Assembly: GCF_036898465.1 (NCBI RefSeq)
Contig: NZ_JARUMJ010000001.1
Coordinates: 6,572,001 to 6,636,000 of the forward strand
DNA length: 64,000 nucleotides
Direction of reading: 5' to 3'
Source of the DNA: Streptomyces sp. B21-105
GTDB lineage: Bacteria; Actinomycetota; Actinomycetes; Streptomycetales; Streptomycetaceae
The notes below the pieces were generated by a model. It made no database searches, was not told where the DNA came from, and saw nothing but the letters and a program-made list of their open reading frames with translations. Positions 24,700 to 32,347 of this stretch are shown piece after piece; position 1 is the first letter of the stretch, and the number at the start of each line of letters is the position of its first letter. Both the position numbers and the translations under genes were made by a program.

Positions 24700-25787
24700 T
24701 TACATTCGTCGCCCCCCGCGGAGCTCAGAAGCCGCCGCGGCACCTCGCTGATCTCTCGCCCGCCGAGCGGAAGGAGGTCGTGGCGGAGGTCGGGGAGAAG
24801 CCGTTTCGCGCCAAGCAGCTCTCGCAGCACTACTTCGCGCGCTACGCGCACGACCCGGCGGAGTGGACCGACATTCCCGCCGGTTCCCGCGAGAAGCTGC
24901 GCGATGCGCTGCTGCCGGACCTGATGTCGGTCGTGCGGCATCTGTCGACGGACCAGGGGACCACACGCAAGACGCTGTGGCGGCTGTTCGACGGCACGCT
25001 CGTGGAGTCGGTGCTGATGCGGTACCCGGACCGGGTGACCATGTGCATCAGCTCGCAGGCGGGGTGCGGGATGAACTGCCCGTTCTGCGCCACCGGGCAG
25101 GCGGGCCTCGACCGGAACCTGTCCACCGCCGAGATCGTGCACCAGATCGTCGACGGCATGCGGGCCCTGCGGGACGGGGAGGTCCCCGGCGGGCCGGCGC
25201 GGCTGTCGAACATCGTGTTCATGGGGATGGGCGAGCCGCTCGCCAACTACAAGCGGGTCGTGGGAGCCGTGCGTGCCCTCACCGACCCGGCGCCGGACGG
25301 GCTCGGGCTGTCCCAGCGGGGCATCACCGTGTCGACGGTAGGGCTGGTGCCGGCCATCCACCGGTTCGCCGACGAGGGCTTCAAGTGCCGGCTCGCGATC
25401 TCCCTGCACGCCCCCGACGACGAGCTGCGCGACACGCTCGTCCCCGTGAACACGCGGTGGAAGGTGCGCGAGGTGCTGGACGCCGGGTTCGCGTACACCG
25501 AGCGCTCCGGCCGCCGGCTGTCCATCGAGTACGCGCTGATCCGCGACATCAACGACCAGGCGTGGCGTGGTGACCGGCTCGGCCGGCTGCTGCGCGGCAA
25601 GCCCGTGCACGTCAACCTGATCCCGCTGAACCCGACCCCGGGCTCGAAGTGGACGGCGTCCCGGCCCGAGGACGAGAAGGCGTTCGTCGAGGCGATCGCC
25701 GCGCACGGGGTGCCGGTCACCGTCCGGGACACCCGTGGCCAGGAGATCGACGGTGCCTGTGGTCAGCTCGCGGCCACGGAGAGGTAA
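24681..25787 (+). CDS. rlmN: 23S rRNA (A2503-C2)/tRNA (A37-C2) methyltransferase RlmN
   Basis: A 368-residue radical-SAM enzyme that methylates C2 of A2503 in 23S rRNA and of A37 in some tRNAs. The 4Fe-4S ligands are in [16 protein letters not shown] (about residues 126-141), GMGEPLANY follows, and the second catalytic cysteine lies in DGACGQL near residue 358. Length and motifs are complete. Codons 1-6 (MPAPGE) come from the element, so the protein differs from the original (MPKPGE) by one residue in that part. The AICE integration therefore keeps the gene whole. Confidence 0.95.
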   Translation: MPAPGELTFVAPRGAQKPPRHLADLSPAERKEVVAEVGEKPFRAKQLSQHYFARYAHDPAEWTDIPAGSREKLRDALLPDLMSVVRHLSTDQGTTRKTLWRLFDGTLVESVLMRYPDRVTMCISSQAGCGMNCPFCATGQAGLDRNLSTAEIVHQIVDGMRALRDGEVPGGPARLSNIVFMGMGEPLANYKRVVGAVRALTDPAPDGLGLSQRGITVSTVGLVPAIHRFADEGFKCRLAISLHAPDDELRDTLVPVNTRWKVREVLDAGFAYTERSGRRLSIEYALIRDINDQAWRGDRLGRLLRGKPVHVNLIPLNPTPGSKWTASRPEDEKAFVEAIAAHGVPVTVRDTRGQEIDGACGQLAATER

Positions 25788-25829
25788 TCTGGCCACATCA
25801 CATCGTCAGATTCGGACATCTTCATATTC

Positions 25830-25921
25830 CGACAGGGGAGCGCCACAGCGCTGAGAGTGCGGCAACCGGGCCGCAGACCCTCTGAACCTCGCCCAGGTCA
25901 TTCTGGGTAGGAAGTTCGGTC
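25830..25921 (+). promoter_or_regulatory. TPP riboswitch (THI element)
   Basis: The aptamer hallmarks are all present and in order: ACAGGGGAGC at about 25832, CTGAGAGTGC at 25851-25860, ACCCTCTGAACCT at about 25877-25889, and GGGTAGGAAGTTCGG at about 25905-25919. It binds thiamine pyrophosphate and should switch off the thiamine-type ABC importer that follows. Confidence 0.96.
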
Positions 25922-25938
25922 ATCACTCGAGCTGTTGC

Positions 25939-25975
25939 GCCCTGCCCGGTGTCCCGCGCGGACACCGGGCAGGGC
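25939..25975 (+). terminator. 16-base-pair hairpin between the TPP aptamer and thiB
   Basis: Perfect arms at 25939-25954 (GCCCTGCCCGGTGTCC) and 25960-25975 enclose only five bases. It starts 18 bases after the aptamer and ends 24 bases before the AGGAGG of thiB. It probably is the expression platform, as a terminator without a U-run, and an alternative fold could pair with the aptamer tail. Confidence 0.75.
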
Positions 25976-26011
25976 CGCGTCTCTTCCTGGTCCACCCCAG
26001 GAGGAAAACCA

Positions 26012-27091
26012 GTGCAGAACAAGACCTTCGTCGCCGCGGCCGTCGGGCTCGGCCTGGTCGCGCTCTCCGCGTGCGGGTCGTCGGCGGACGAGAAGGGCAC
26101 GACGGCGGAATCCAAGACCGTCACCCTCGTCAGCCACGACTCGTGGGCCGTCTCCAAGAGCGTGCTCGCGGACTTCGAGAAGCAGTCCGGCTACCGGGTG
26201 AAGGTCCTCAAGGACGGCGACGCCGGCCAGGCCGTCAACAAGGCGATCCTCACCAAGGACCACCCGCAGGGCGACGTCTTCTTCGGCGTCGACAACACCC
26301 TCCTCTCCCGCGCCCTCGACAACGGGCTGTTCCAGCCGTACGAGGCGAAGGGGCTGGACCAGGTCGACGCCCGGTACCAGCTGGACGCCGGCAAGCACCG
26401 GGTCACGCCCGTCGACTTCGGCGACATCTGCGTCAACTACGACAAGGCGTACTTCACCGAGCACAAGCTGGCCCCGCCGGCCACCTTCGACGACCTGGTG
26501 AAGCCCGCCTACAAGGACCTCCTCGTCACCGAGAACGCCGCCACCTCCTCGCCCGGCCTCGGCTTCGTGCTCGGCACCGCCGCGAAGTACGGCGACGCCG
26601 GCTGGGAGGGCTACTGGAAGAAGCTCAAGGCGAACGGGGTCAAGGTGGTCGACGGCTGGGACCAGGCCTACAACGAGGAGTTCTCCGGGTCGGCGGGCGG
26701 CAAGAAGGCGAAGGCCGACCGTCCGCTCGTCGTCTCCTACGCCTCCTCGCCGCCCGCCGAGGTGGTCTTCGGCGATCCCAAGCCGGCCACCGCGCCCACC
26801 GGTGTCGCGACCGGCACCTGCTTCCGGCAGGTCGAGTTCGCAGGGCTGCTGAGCAACGCGGCGAACGCCGAGGGCGGCAAGGCCCTGATCGACTTCCTGA
26901 TCAGCGGGAAGTTCCAGCAGGACATGCCGCTCAACATGTTCGTCTACCCGGTGGTGAAGGGCGTCGCCGTGCCCGCCGAGTTCACGCGGTACGGGCCCGC
27001 CGCCGAACACCCCGAGACCATGGATCCGGCGAAGATCGCCGACCGTCGCGACCAGTGGGTCAAGTCGTGGACCTCGCTCGTACTGAAGTAA
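26012..27091 (+). CDS. thiB: Thiamine ABC transporter substrate-binding lipoprotein
   Basis: A 359-residue exported lipoprotein starting at GTG 26012, directly after AGGAGGAAAACC. The signal peptide ends in LSACG. The mature protein follows the ThiB/TbpA pattern: VTLVSHDSWAVSKSVLADFEK, GDVFFGVDNTLLSRALD, PVDFGDICVNYDK, VDGWDQAYNEEFS and RPLVVSYASSPPAEVVF. It captures thiamine or its phosphates outside the membrane. The riboswitch upstream supports thiamine as ligand. It is the first gene of the thiB-thiP-thiQ operon. Confidence 0.93.
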   Translation: MQNKTFVAAAVGLGLVALSACGSSADEKGTTAESKTVTLVSHDSWAVSKSVLADFEKQSGYRVKVLKDGDAGQAVNKAILTKDHPQGDVFFGVDNTLLSRALDNGLFQPYEAKGLDQVDARYQLDAGKHRVTPVDFGDICVNYDKAYFTEHKLAPPATFDDLVKPAYKDLLVTENAATSSPGLGFVLGTAAKYGDAGWEGYWKKLKANGVKVVDGWDQAYNEEFSGSAGGKKAKADRPLVVSYASSPPAEVVFGDPKPATAPTGVATGTCFRQVEFAGLLSNAANAEGGKALIDFLISGKFQQDMPLNMFVYPVVKGVAVPAEFTRYGPAAEHPETMDPAKIADRRDQWVKSWTSLVLK

Positions 27092-28839
27092 CCCCGGCCA
27101 AGGGGCCCGGGGGCCCCGGGGGACCCGAGGGCGCCAAGGGACCCGAGGGCGCCAAGGGACCCGAGGGCGCCGGGAGTGCCAAGGGCTCCGAGGGCGCCGG
27201 GGGCGAGCGGGGGAGCGCGGCGGGGCGGCTCGGTCTCATGGCCGTGCCCGTCGCGTTCTTCGGGCTCTTCTTCGCCTACCCGGTCGCCGCGATCGTCGCC
27301 CGCGGCCTGGACGTCGACGGCTCCTGGCGGTTCGGGCGGCTCTGGGACGTCCTCGCGCAGTCCGACATCCGGCACGTCCTGTGGTTCACCCTCTGGCAGG
27401 CGCTGGCCTCAACCGCGCTCACCCTGCTGGTCGCGCTGCCCGCCGCGTATGTCTTCGCGCGCCTCGACTTCCCCGGCAAGCAGGTGCTGCGGGCCGTCGT
27501 CACCGTGCCGTTCGTGCTGCCGACGGTCGTCGTCGGCACGGCGTTCCTGGCGCTCGTCGGCCGGGGCGGGCTGCTCGACGAGTTGTGGGGCGTACGGCTG
27601 GACACCACGGTGTGGGCGATCCTGCTGGCGCACGTGTTCTTCAACTACGCGGTCGTCGTACGGACCGTGGGCGGGCTGTGGGCGCAGCTGGACCCCCGCC
27701 AGGAGGAGGCGGCGCGGATGCTGGGCGCGTCCAGGCTGCGGGCCTGGCGCACGGTCACCCTGCCCGCGCTCGGCCCCGCCGTCGCGGCCGCCGCGCTGAT
27801 GGTGTTCCTCTTCACCTTCACCTCGTTCGGTGTGGTGCAGATCCTCGGCGGCCCCACCTTCTCCACCCTCGAGGTGGAGATCTACCGTCAGACCTCCGAG
27901 GTCTTCGACCTGTCGACGGCCGCCGTCCTCACCGTCGTCCAGTTCGGCGCCGTCGGCGCGATCCTCGCCGTGCACGCCTGGACGGTGCGCAGGCGGGAGT
28001 CCGCGCTGCGGCTGGTCGACGCGGCCGGCACGGCACGCCGGCCGCGCGGGGCGGGGCAGTGGACCCTGCTGGCCGGGGTGCTCGCCACGATCGCCGTGCT
28101 GCTGGTGCTGCCGCTCGCGGTGCTGGTGCAACGCTCCTTCGACGTACCCGACTTCGCCTACTACCGGGCGCTGACCAGCGACGAGGGCAACGTCTTCCTC
28201 GTCCCGCCGATCGACGCGATCGGCAACTCGCTGGAGTACGCCGCCGTCGCGACCGTGATCGCCGTGTTGGTGGGCGGGCTCGCCGCGGCGGCGCTCACCC
28301 GACGGGACGCCGGACGGCTGGTCCGCGGCTTCGACGCGCTGCTGATGCTCCCGCTGGGCGTCTCCGCGGTGACCGTCGGCTTCGGCTTCCTGATCGCGCT
28401 GGACGAGCCTCCGCTGGACCTGCGCGCCACCTGGATCCTCGTCCCCCTCGCGCAGGCGCTGGTCGGCGTCCCCTTCGTGGTGCGGACCATGCTGCCGGTG
28501 CTGCGGGCGGTGGATCAGCGGCTGCGCGAGGCCGCCGCCGTGCTGGGCGCGTCCCCGTGGCGGGTCTGGCGGGAGGTGGACCTGCCGTTGGTGCGGCGGG
28601 CGCTGCTCGTCGCGGCCGGGTTCGCCTTCGCGGTGTCGCTGGGGGAGTTCGGGGCGACCGTGTTCATCGCACGCCCCGACAACCCGACCCTGCCGGTCGC
28701 CGTGGCGCGACTGCTCGGCCGGGCCGGGGAGCTCAACTATGGCCAGGCGATGGCCCTTTCGACGATTCTGATGGTGGTGTGCGCGGTGGCGCTGCTGGTG
28801 CTGGAGCGACTGCGGACCGACCGGACGGGGGAGTTCTGA
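27067..28839 (+). CDS. thiP: Thiamine ABC transporter permease
   Basis: A fused permease of 590 residues if read from GTG 27067, which overlaps thiB by 25 bases; ATG 27238 would give 533 residues, closer to the family. About twelve membrane segments form two halves, each with an EAA loop (EEAARMLGASRLRAWRTV and REAAAVLGASPWRVWREV) that docks the ATPase. The doubtful N-terminal part is a collagen-like GPEGAK repeat from a tandem 18-base repeat (27121-27174). The stop overlaps the thiQ ATG (TGATG). Start choice is uncertain; the permease itself is clear. Confidence 0.9.
   Translation: MDLARTEVTPAKGPGGPGGPEGAKGPEGAKGPEGAGSAKGSEGAGGERGSAAGRLGLMAVPVAFFGLFFAYPVAAIVARGLDVDGSWRFGRLWDVLAQSDIRHVLWFTLWQALASTALTLLVALPAAYVFARLDFPGKQVLRAVVTVPFVLPTVVVGTAFLALVGRGGLLDELWGVRLDTTVWAILLAHVFFNYAVVVRTVGGLWAQLDPRQEEAARMLGASRLRAWRTVTLPALGPAVAAAALMVFLFTFTSFGVVQILGGPTFSTLEVEIYRQTSEVFDLSTAAVLTVVQFGAVGAILAVHAWTVRRRESALRLVDAAGTARRPRGAGQWTLLAGVLATIAVLLVLPLAVLVQRSFDVPDFAYYRALTSDEGNVFLVPPIDAIGNSLEYAAVATVIAVLVGGLAAAALTRRDAGRLVRGFDALLMLPLGVSAVTVGFGFLIALDEPPLDLRATWILVPLAQALVGVPFVVRTMLPVLRAVDQRLREAAAVLGASPWRVWREVDLPLVRRALLVAAGFAFAVSLGEFGATVFIARPDNPTLPVAVARLLGRAGELNYGQAMALSTILMVVCAVALLVLERLRTDRTGEF
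27121..27174 (+). repeat. 18-base tandem repeat at the start of thiP
   Basis: GGACCCGAGGGCGCCAAG occurs at 27121-27138 and 27139-27156, and a third copy differing in its last bases is at 27157-27174. It encodes Gly-Pro-Glu-Gly-Ala-Lys units if translated in the thiP frame. Confidence 0.9.
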
Positions 28840-29858
28840 TGCTGCTGGAGCTGGAACGCGCGACCGTGCGGTTCGGCGGGCGAGCCGTCCTCGACGAGGT
28901 CGATCTCGCCGTGGCCGAGCACGAGGTGGTGTGCGTGCTCGGGCCCAGCGGCAGCGGCAAGTCGACACTGCTGCGGGCGGTGGCCGGGCTCCAGCCGCTC
29001 GACCGTGGACGGGTGTCGCTGGACGGACGCGACCAGGCGGGGGTGCCCGCGCACCGCAGGGAGCTCGGGCTGATGTTCCAGGACCACCAGCTGTTCCCGC
29101 AGCGGGACGTCGGCGGCAACGTGGCCTTCGGGCTGCGGATGCGCTCCATGCCGAAGGGCCGACGGGGCGAGCGGGTGCGGGAGTTGCTCGAGCTGGTCGG
29201 GCTGCCGGGGGCGGCGAACCGGGCCGTGGCCGCGCTCTCCGGCGGTGAGCAGCAGCGGGTGGCGCTGGCCCGGGCGCTCGCCCCGCGGCCTCGGCTGCTG
29301 ATGCTCGACGAGCCGCTCGGGCAGCTCGACCGGTCGCTGCGCGAACGCCTCGTCGTGGAACTGCGGGAGCTGTTCGGCCGGTTGGGCACGACCGTGCTCG
29401 CGGTCACGCACGACCAGGGCGAGGCGTTCGCGCTCGCCGACCGGGTCGTGGTGATGCGGGACGGCCGGATCGCCCAGTCCGGTACGCCCCTCGAGGTGTG
29501 GCAGCGTCCCACGGACGCGTTCGTGGCCCGCTTCCTCGGCTTCGACAACGTGGTGGCGGCGACCGTCACGGGCGAGGCGGCGGTGACGCCGTGGGGGAAG
29601 GTGCCGGTGCCGGCCGGGTCCGGTCAGGGGGCGCGCACGCTGCTCGTACGGCCCGGCGGCGTCCGCCTGGCCGGCGCGGCCGAGGGGCTGCGCTGCATGG
29701 TCGCCGCGCGCACCTTTCGCGGCACCCATGTCACCGTGCGCCTGCAGCCGCAGGACGCGCCGGCGCTCGAGGCGGCGTGCGCGCTGCGGGACGCGCCCGA
29801 GGTCGGCGACACCGTGGGAGTCTCCTTCGACTCGGCCGAAATCGTGGTGCTGGACTGA
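28839..29858 (+). CDS. thiQ: Thiamine ABC transporter ATPase
   Basis: A 339-residue ABC ATPase. Walker A GPSGSGKST at about residue 36, the Q-loop region LMFQDHQLFPQ, signature LSGGEQQRVALARAL, Walker B LLMLDEPLGQLD and the switch THDQGEAF are complete. A C-terminal TOBE-like region (LLVRPGGVRLAGA, TFRGTHVTVRL) is also present. It powers the ThiBPQ importer. The ATG overlaps the thiP stop, and no gene follows closely on the same strand except the mycothiol-dependent enzyme 24 bases later. Confidence 0.93.
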   Translation: MLLELERATVRFGGRAVLDEVDLAVAEHEVVCVLGPSGSGKSTLLRAVAGLQPLDRGRVSLDGRDQAGVPAHRRELGLMFQDHQLFPQRDVGGNVAFGLRMRSMPKGRRGERVRELLELVGLPGAANRAVAALSGGEQQRVALARALAPRPRLLMLDEPLGQLDRSLRERLVVELRELFGRLGTTVLAVTHDQGEAFALADRVVVMRDGRIAQSGTPLEVWQRPTDAFVARFLGFDNVVAATVTGEAAVTPWGKVPVPAGSGQGARTLLVRPGGVRLAGAAEGLRCMVAARTFRGTHVTVRLQPQDAPALEAACALRDAPEVGDTVGVSFDSAEIVVLD

Positions 29859-29882
29859 TCCGCCCCGCCTACGGTGAGCCGC

Positions 29883-30680
29883 ATGACCCTTCTTGCACAT
29901 GACCGGTACTGCGACGAAATAGCCCTCCAGATCGACCAGTTGAGGGCGGTGGTGACCTCGGGGGCGGATCTGTCGGCGACCGTGCCGACCTGCCCCGACT
30001 GGTCGCTTGAGCGCCTCGTGCGGCACACGGGCGGCGCTCTGCGCTGGGTGGACGCGCTGGTGCGCGCGCGGGCCCAGGAGGAGATCCCCCGGCAGGACGT
30101 CCCGCTGATCGGCGGGCCGGTGGCCGAGGGTGATCCGGCCGCGCTGGACGCCTGGCTGGCCGAGACCGGGCGACTGGTCGTCGGCGCGCTGCGGGAGGCC
30201 GGACCGGACACCAAGGTGTGGAGCTGGGCCGGGGTGCTCGACAGCGGCTTCTGGGCGCGCCGGATGACCCACGAGATCACCGTGCACCGCGCCGACGCCG
30301 CGCTCACCGCGGGGTTGCCCTACGAGGTCGCGCCCGACGTGGCCGCCGACGCCCTCGACGAGTGGCTGCAGTTGGTGGAATGGGTGCAGCAGAGCGGGAA
30401 GCGCCCGGCGGCCGAGCGCCTGCGCGTCACGGACCGCAGCATCCACCTGCACGCCACCGACGCGCCCGCAGGCATCGACGCCGAGTGGCTGATCGAGCTC
30501 ACCGAACGGGGGATCGTCTGGCGCCGGGGGCACGAGAAGGCGACGGTCGCGCTGCGCGGCCCGCTCACCTCTGTCCTGCTCGCCTTCTACCGCCGACTGC
30601 CCTTGGAAAGCCCCGGGTTGGAGGTGCTCGGCGAGCGCGAGGTGCTGGAGTTCTGGCTGGAGAACACCACGTTCGGCTGA
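29883..30680 (+). CDS. Maleylpyruvate isomerase family mycothiol-dependent enzyme
   Basis: A 265-residue protein of the DinB-like mycothiol-dependent group. The N-terminal motif DLSATVPTCPDWSLERLVRHTGG carries the usual CPDW segment, and RRMTHEITVHRADA gives the HxxxHRxD-type zinc site. In such enzymes three residues from these helices hold a metal and mycothiol attacks the substrate; the actual substrate here is unknown. It is 24 bases after thiQ and may be read through from that operon. A hairpin terminator follows at 30758-30789. Confidence 0.88.
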   Translation: MTLLAHDRYCDEIALQIDQLRAVVTSGADLSATVPTCPDWSLERLVRHTGGALRWVDALVRARAQEEIPRQDVPLIGGPVAEGDPAALDAWLAETGRLVVGALREAGPDTKVWSWAGVLDSGFWARRMTHEITVHRADAALTAGLPYEVAPDVAADALDEWLQLVEWVQQSGKRPAAERLRVTDRSIHLHATDAPAGIDAEWLIELTERGIVWRRGHEKATVALRGPLTSVLLAFYRRLPLESPGLEVLGEREVLEFWLENTTFG

Positions 30681-30757
30681 CGAAAGGCGCGTTGCGTGCC
30701 GCCGCGGAACACGGGTGGCCCGCCGCGGAAACACGGGCGGACCTGCGGAACACACGG

Positions 30758-30789
30758 GCGGCCCGCCCCCGGTGGAGGGGACGGGCCGC
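30758..30789. terminator. Hairpin between convergent genes
   Basis: Arms GCGGCCCG (30758-30765) and CGGGCCGC (30782-30789) are perfect, with a 16-base loop. The hairpin lies between the plus-strand mycothiol-dependent gene and the minus-strand LAETG gene, so it can serve both. Just left of it ACACGGGCGG occurs in several near copies (30707-30760). Confidence 0.65.
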
Positions 30790-30812
30790 GCGTACGTGTG
30801 TCCGTCGTGGGG

Positions 30813-31541
30813 TCAGCGGTGGCTGGACCCGCGGCGACGCATCCCGAAGAACACCGCGCCACCGCCGACGACGACCAGGGCGGCCGCGACGCCGACGATC
30901 AGGCCGGTGTTGGAACCGGCGCCGGTCTCGGCGAGGTTGGACTCCTGGACGGCGGCCGAGGGCGCGTTGCTCGCGGAGGGGGCGCCCGGCGCGGAGCCGT
31001 CGTTCCTCGAGTCGGACGGCGAGGGCAGGGCGGTGGCCGTCTCGACCGGCGGGGCGGTGTCGTCCGACGGAGTCGAGGAAGGCGTGCCGGACGGCGTGCC
31101 GCTCGGCGTGGCGGTGTCGGCCGCGCACGCCTTGGCCGGGGTGGTCAGGTTCTCGCCGGGGTTGATGTCGGCGTCGACCAGGACCTTCTTACCCTTGACG
31201 GCCAAGACGTGGATCCGGTAGATCGCGCCTGGCTCCCAGTCCTCGGCGAAGGAGACGGTGACGCCCTTCTTCGAGCCCTCGACGGTCTGTTCCGTGCCGA
31301 CCTGGCGCAGGTCGGCGCCGTTGTTCTCGAGGAAGACCGTGATGACGGCCGGGACGCCGGAGGGGTCCTTGTCGGTGATGGTGATGACGCCCTTGGCGCC
31401 GTCGCAGGCGGCGGTGGCGGAGAAGTCGCCTATCTCGCAGGCCAGCGCGGTGCCCGAGGCGCTGAACGCGAGGGCGGAGGCGGCGGCGGTGACACCGAGC
31501 ATGCGCACCGAACGGGCGACGATACGGCGGGAAAGGGACAC
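30813..31541 (-). CDS. LAETG cell-wall-anchored surface protein
   Basis: A 242-residue exported protein from GTG 31541, with ribosome site AAAGGACA. The signal peptide ends near GTALA. The mature domain has two cysteines (ACEIGDFSATAACDG) and an Ig-like strand pattern. A Ser/Thr/Pro-rich stalk leads to the sorting signal NLAETG, a hydrophobic segment (GLIVGVAAALVVVGGGAVFFG) and the basic tail RRRGSSHR. LAxTG is the motif cut by class E sortases in Streptomyces, the enzymes that also anchor chaplins. Ligand or adhesive role is unknown. A strong promoter lies upstream at 31638-31665. Confidence 0.9.
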   Translation of the reverse strand: MSLSRRIVARSVRMLGVTAAASALAFSASGTALACEIGDFSATAACDGAKGVITITDKDPSGVPAVITVFLENNGADLRQVGTEQTVEGSKKGVTVSFAEDWEPGAIYRIHVLAVKGKKVLVDADINPGENLTTPAKACAADTATPSGTPSGTPSSTPSDDTAPPVETATALPSPSDSRNDGSAPGAPSASNAPSAAVQESNLAETGAGSNTGLIVGVAAALVVVGGGAVFFGMRRRGSSHR

Positions 31542-31637
31542 GTTTGTCCTTTACGGGAAGCGCAACTGCGGGGGGTGGAGGGGGAGATGGCGCCCCCGGT
31601 GAGCCGAGTGCGTCACCATCCCCAGCAGACCCACAGG

Positions 31638-31665
31638 TCTATAAGCGTTTCATAAGAAGTGTCAA
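31638..31665 (-). promoter_or_regulatory. Probable sigma-70-type promoter of the LAETG protein gene
   Basis: On the minus strand, TTGACA (31665-31660) is followed after 16 bases by TATAGA (31643-31638). This is the best housekeeping promoter match I see in the window. It predicts a transcript start near 31630 and a leader of about 90 bases before GTG 31541. Confidence 0.75.
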
Positions 31666-31708
31666 TCCGGGGAGTCCTCCGTGCGGTTGACTTTGCCCTC
31701 TCATTAAC

Positions 31709-31726
31709 CGCTGAGACGTTTCAGCG
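31709..31726. promoter_or_regulatory. Palindrome resembling a LacI-family operator
   Basis: CGCTGAGACGTTTCAGCG is an 18-base near-perfect palindrome with the central CG typical of LacI-family sites (TGAAACGTTTCA). It lies about 44 bases upstream of the -35 box of the LAETG promoter and downstream of the VOC gene. No LacI gene is in the window. Confidence 0.4.
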
Positions 31727-31819
31727 CTTCTGAGACCTCCTCGATCCGGTCAACCGGGCCTCGATCCGGCCAACGGGGGTGATACGGCGATTCGTCGGGC
31801 AACTGCTCCGCGGGGGTGG

Positions 31820-32239
31820 TCAGCCCTGGACGGCCGACGGGTCCATCCAGACGACCTCCCAGGTGTGGCCGTCGAGGTCGTCGAAGGAACGGCCGTACAT
31901 GAAGCCCATGTCCTGGGTCTCGCCGCTGGGGGAGCCGCCGAGGGCGAGCGCGCGGTCCACCAGTTCGTCGACCTTCGCGCGGCTCTCGGCGCTCAGCGCG
32001 ATGAGGACCTCGCTGGTCCTGGAGGCGTCCGCGATCTCCTTCTTGGTGAACGTCGAGTAGAACGGCTTGGTGAGCAGCATCGCGACGATCGTGTCGCTGA
32101 TCACCACGGAGGCCGCGTTGTCGTCGCTGAACTGCGGGTTGATCCCGTAGCCGAGCTCCGTGAAGAACTTCTTCGACGCGTCGAGGTCGTTCACTGGCAG
32201 GTTCACGAAGATCATCTGCTGGTAGGCCGGGGTGGTCAT
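31820..32239 (-). CDS. VOC family protein (glyoxalase/bleomycin-resistance fold)
   Basis: A 139-residue protein with a paired beta-alpha-beta VOC fold: MIFVNLPVNDLDASKKFFTELGYGINPQ in the first half and DLDGHTWEVVWMDPSA at the end. The residues near FVNLPV and the final WEVVW-type Glu are the usual metal-ligand positions, although the first is not a clear His. The enzyme or binding role is unknown. It stands alone on the minus strand with a GGGAG ribosome site. Confidence 0.85.
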   Translation of the reverse strand: MTTPAYQQMIFVNLPVNDLDASKKFFTELGYGINPQFSDDNAASVVISDTIVAMLLTKPFYSTFTKKEIADASRTSEVLIALSAESRAKVDELVDRALALGGSPSGETQDMGFMYGRSFDDLDGHTWEVVWMDPSAVQG

Positions 32240-32347
32240 CGCGCTCTCCCAAGGGGTTCGTGTCGTTCAGATGTGCTGTTCGATGGGGTAGACGGGGGGG
32301 TCGCAGAAAACTCATCGCAGGTGCGGAAAGTTTTTTCGGACGGCGTC

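Noticed and set aside
31704..31800. Apparent coding tail VDRIEEVSEALKRLSG on the minus strand after the VOC gene, as possible gene remnant
   Set aside because: Too short to assign, and the rest of that frame is antisense noise. It overlaps the LacI-like palindrome and may be chance.
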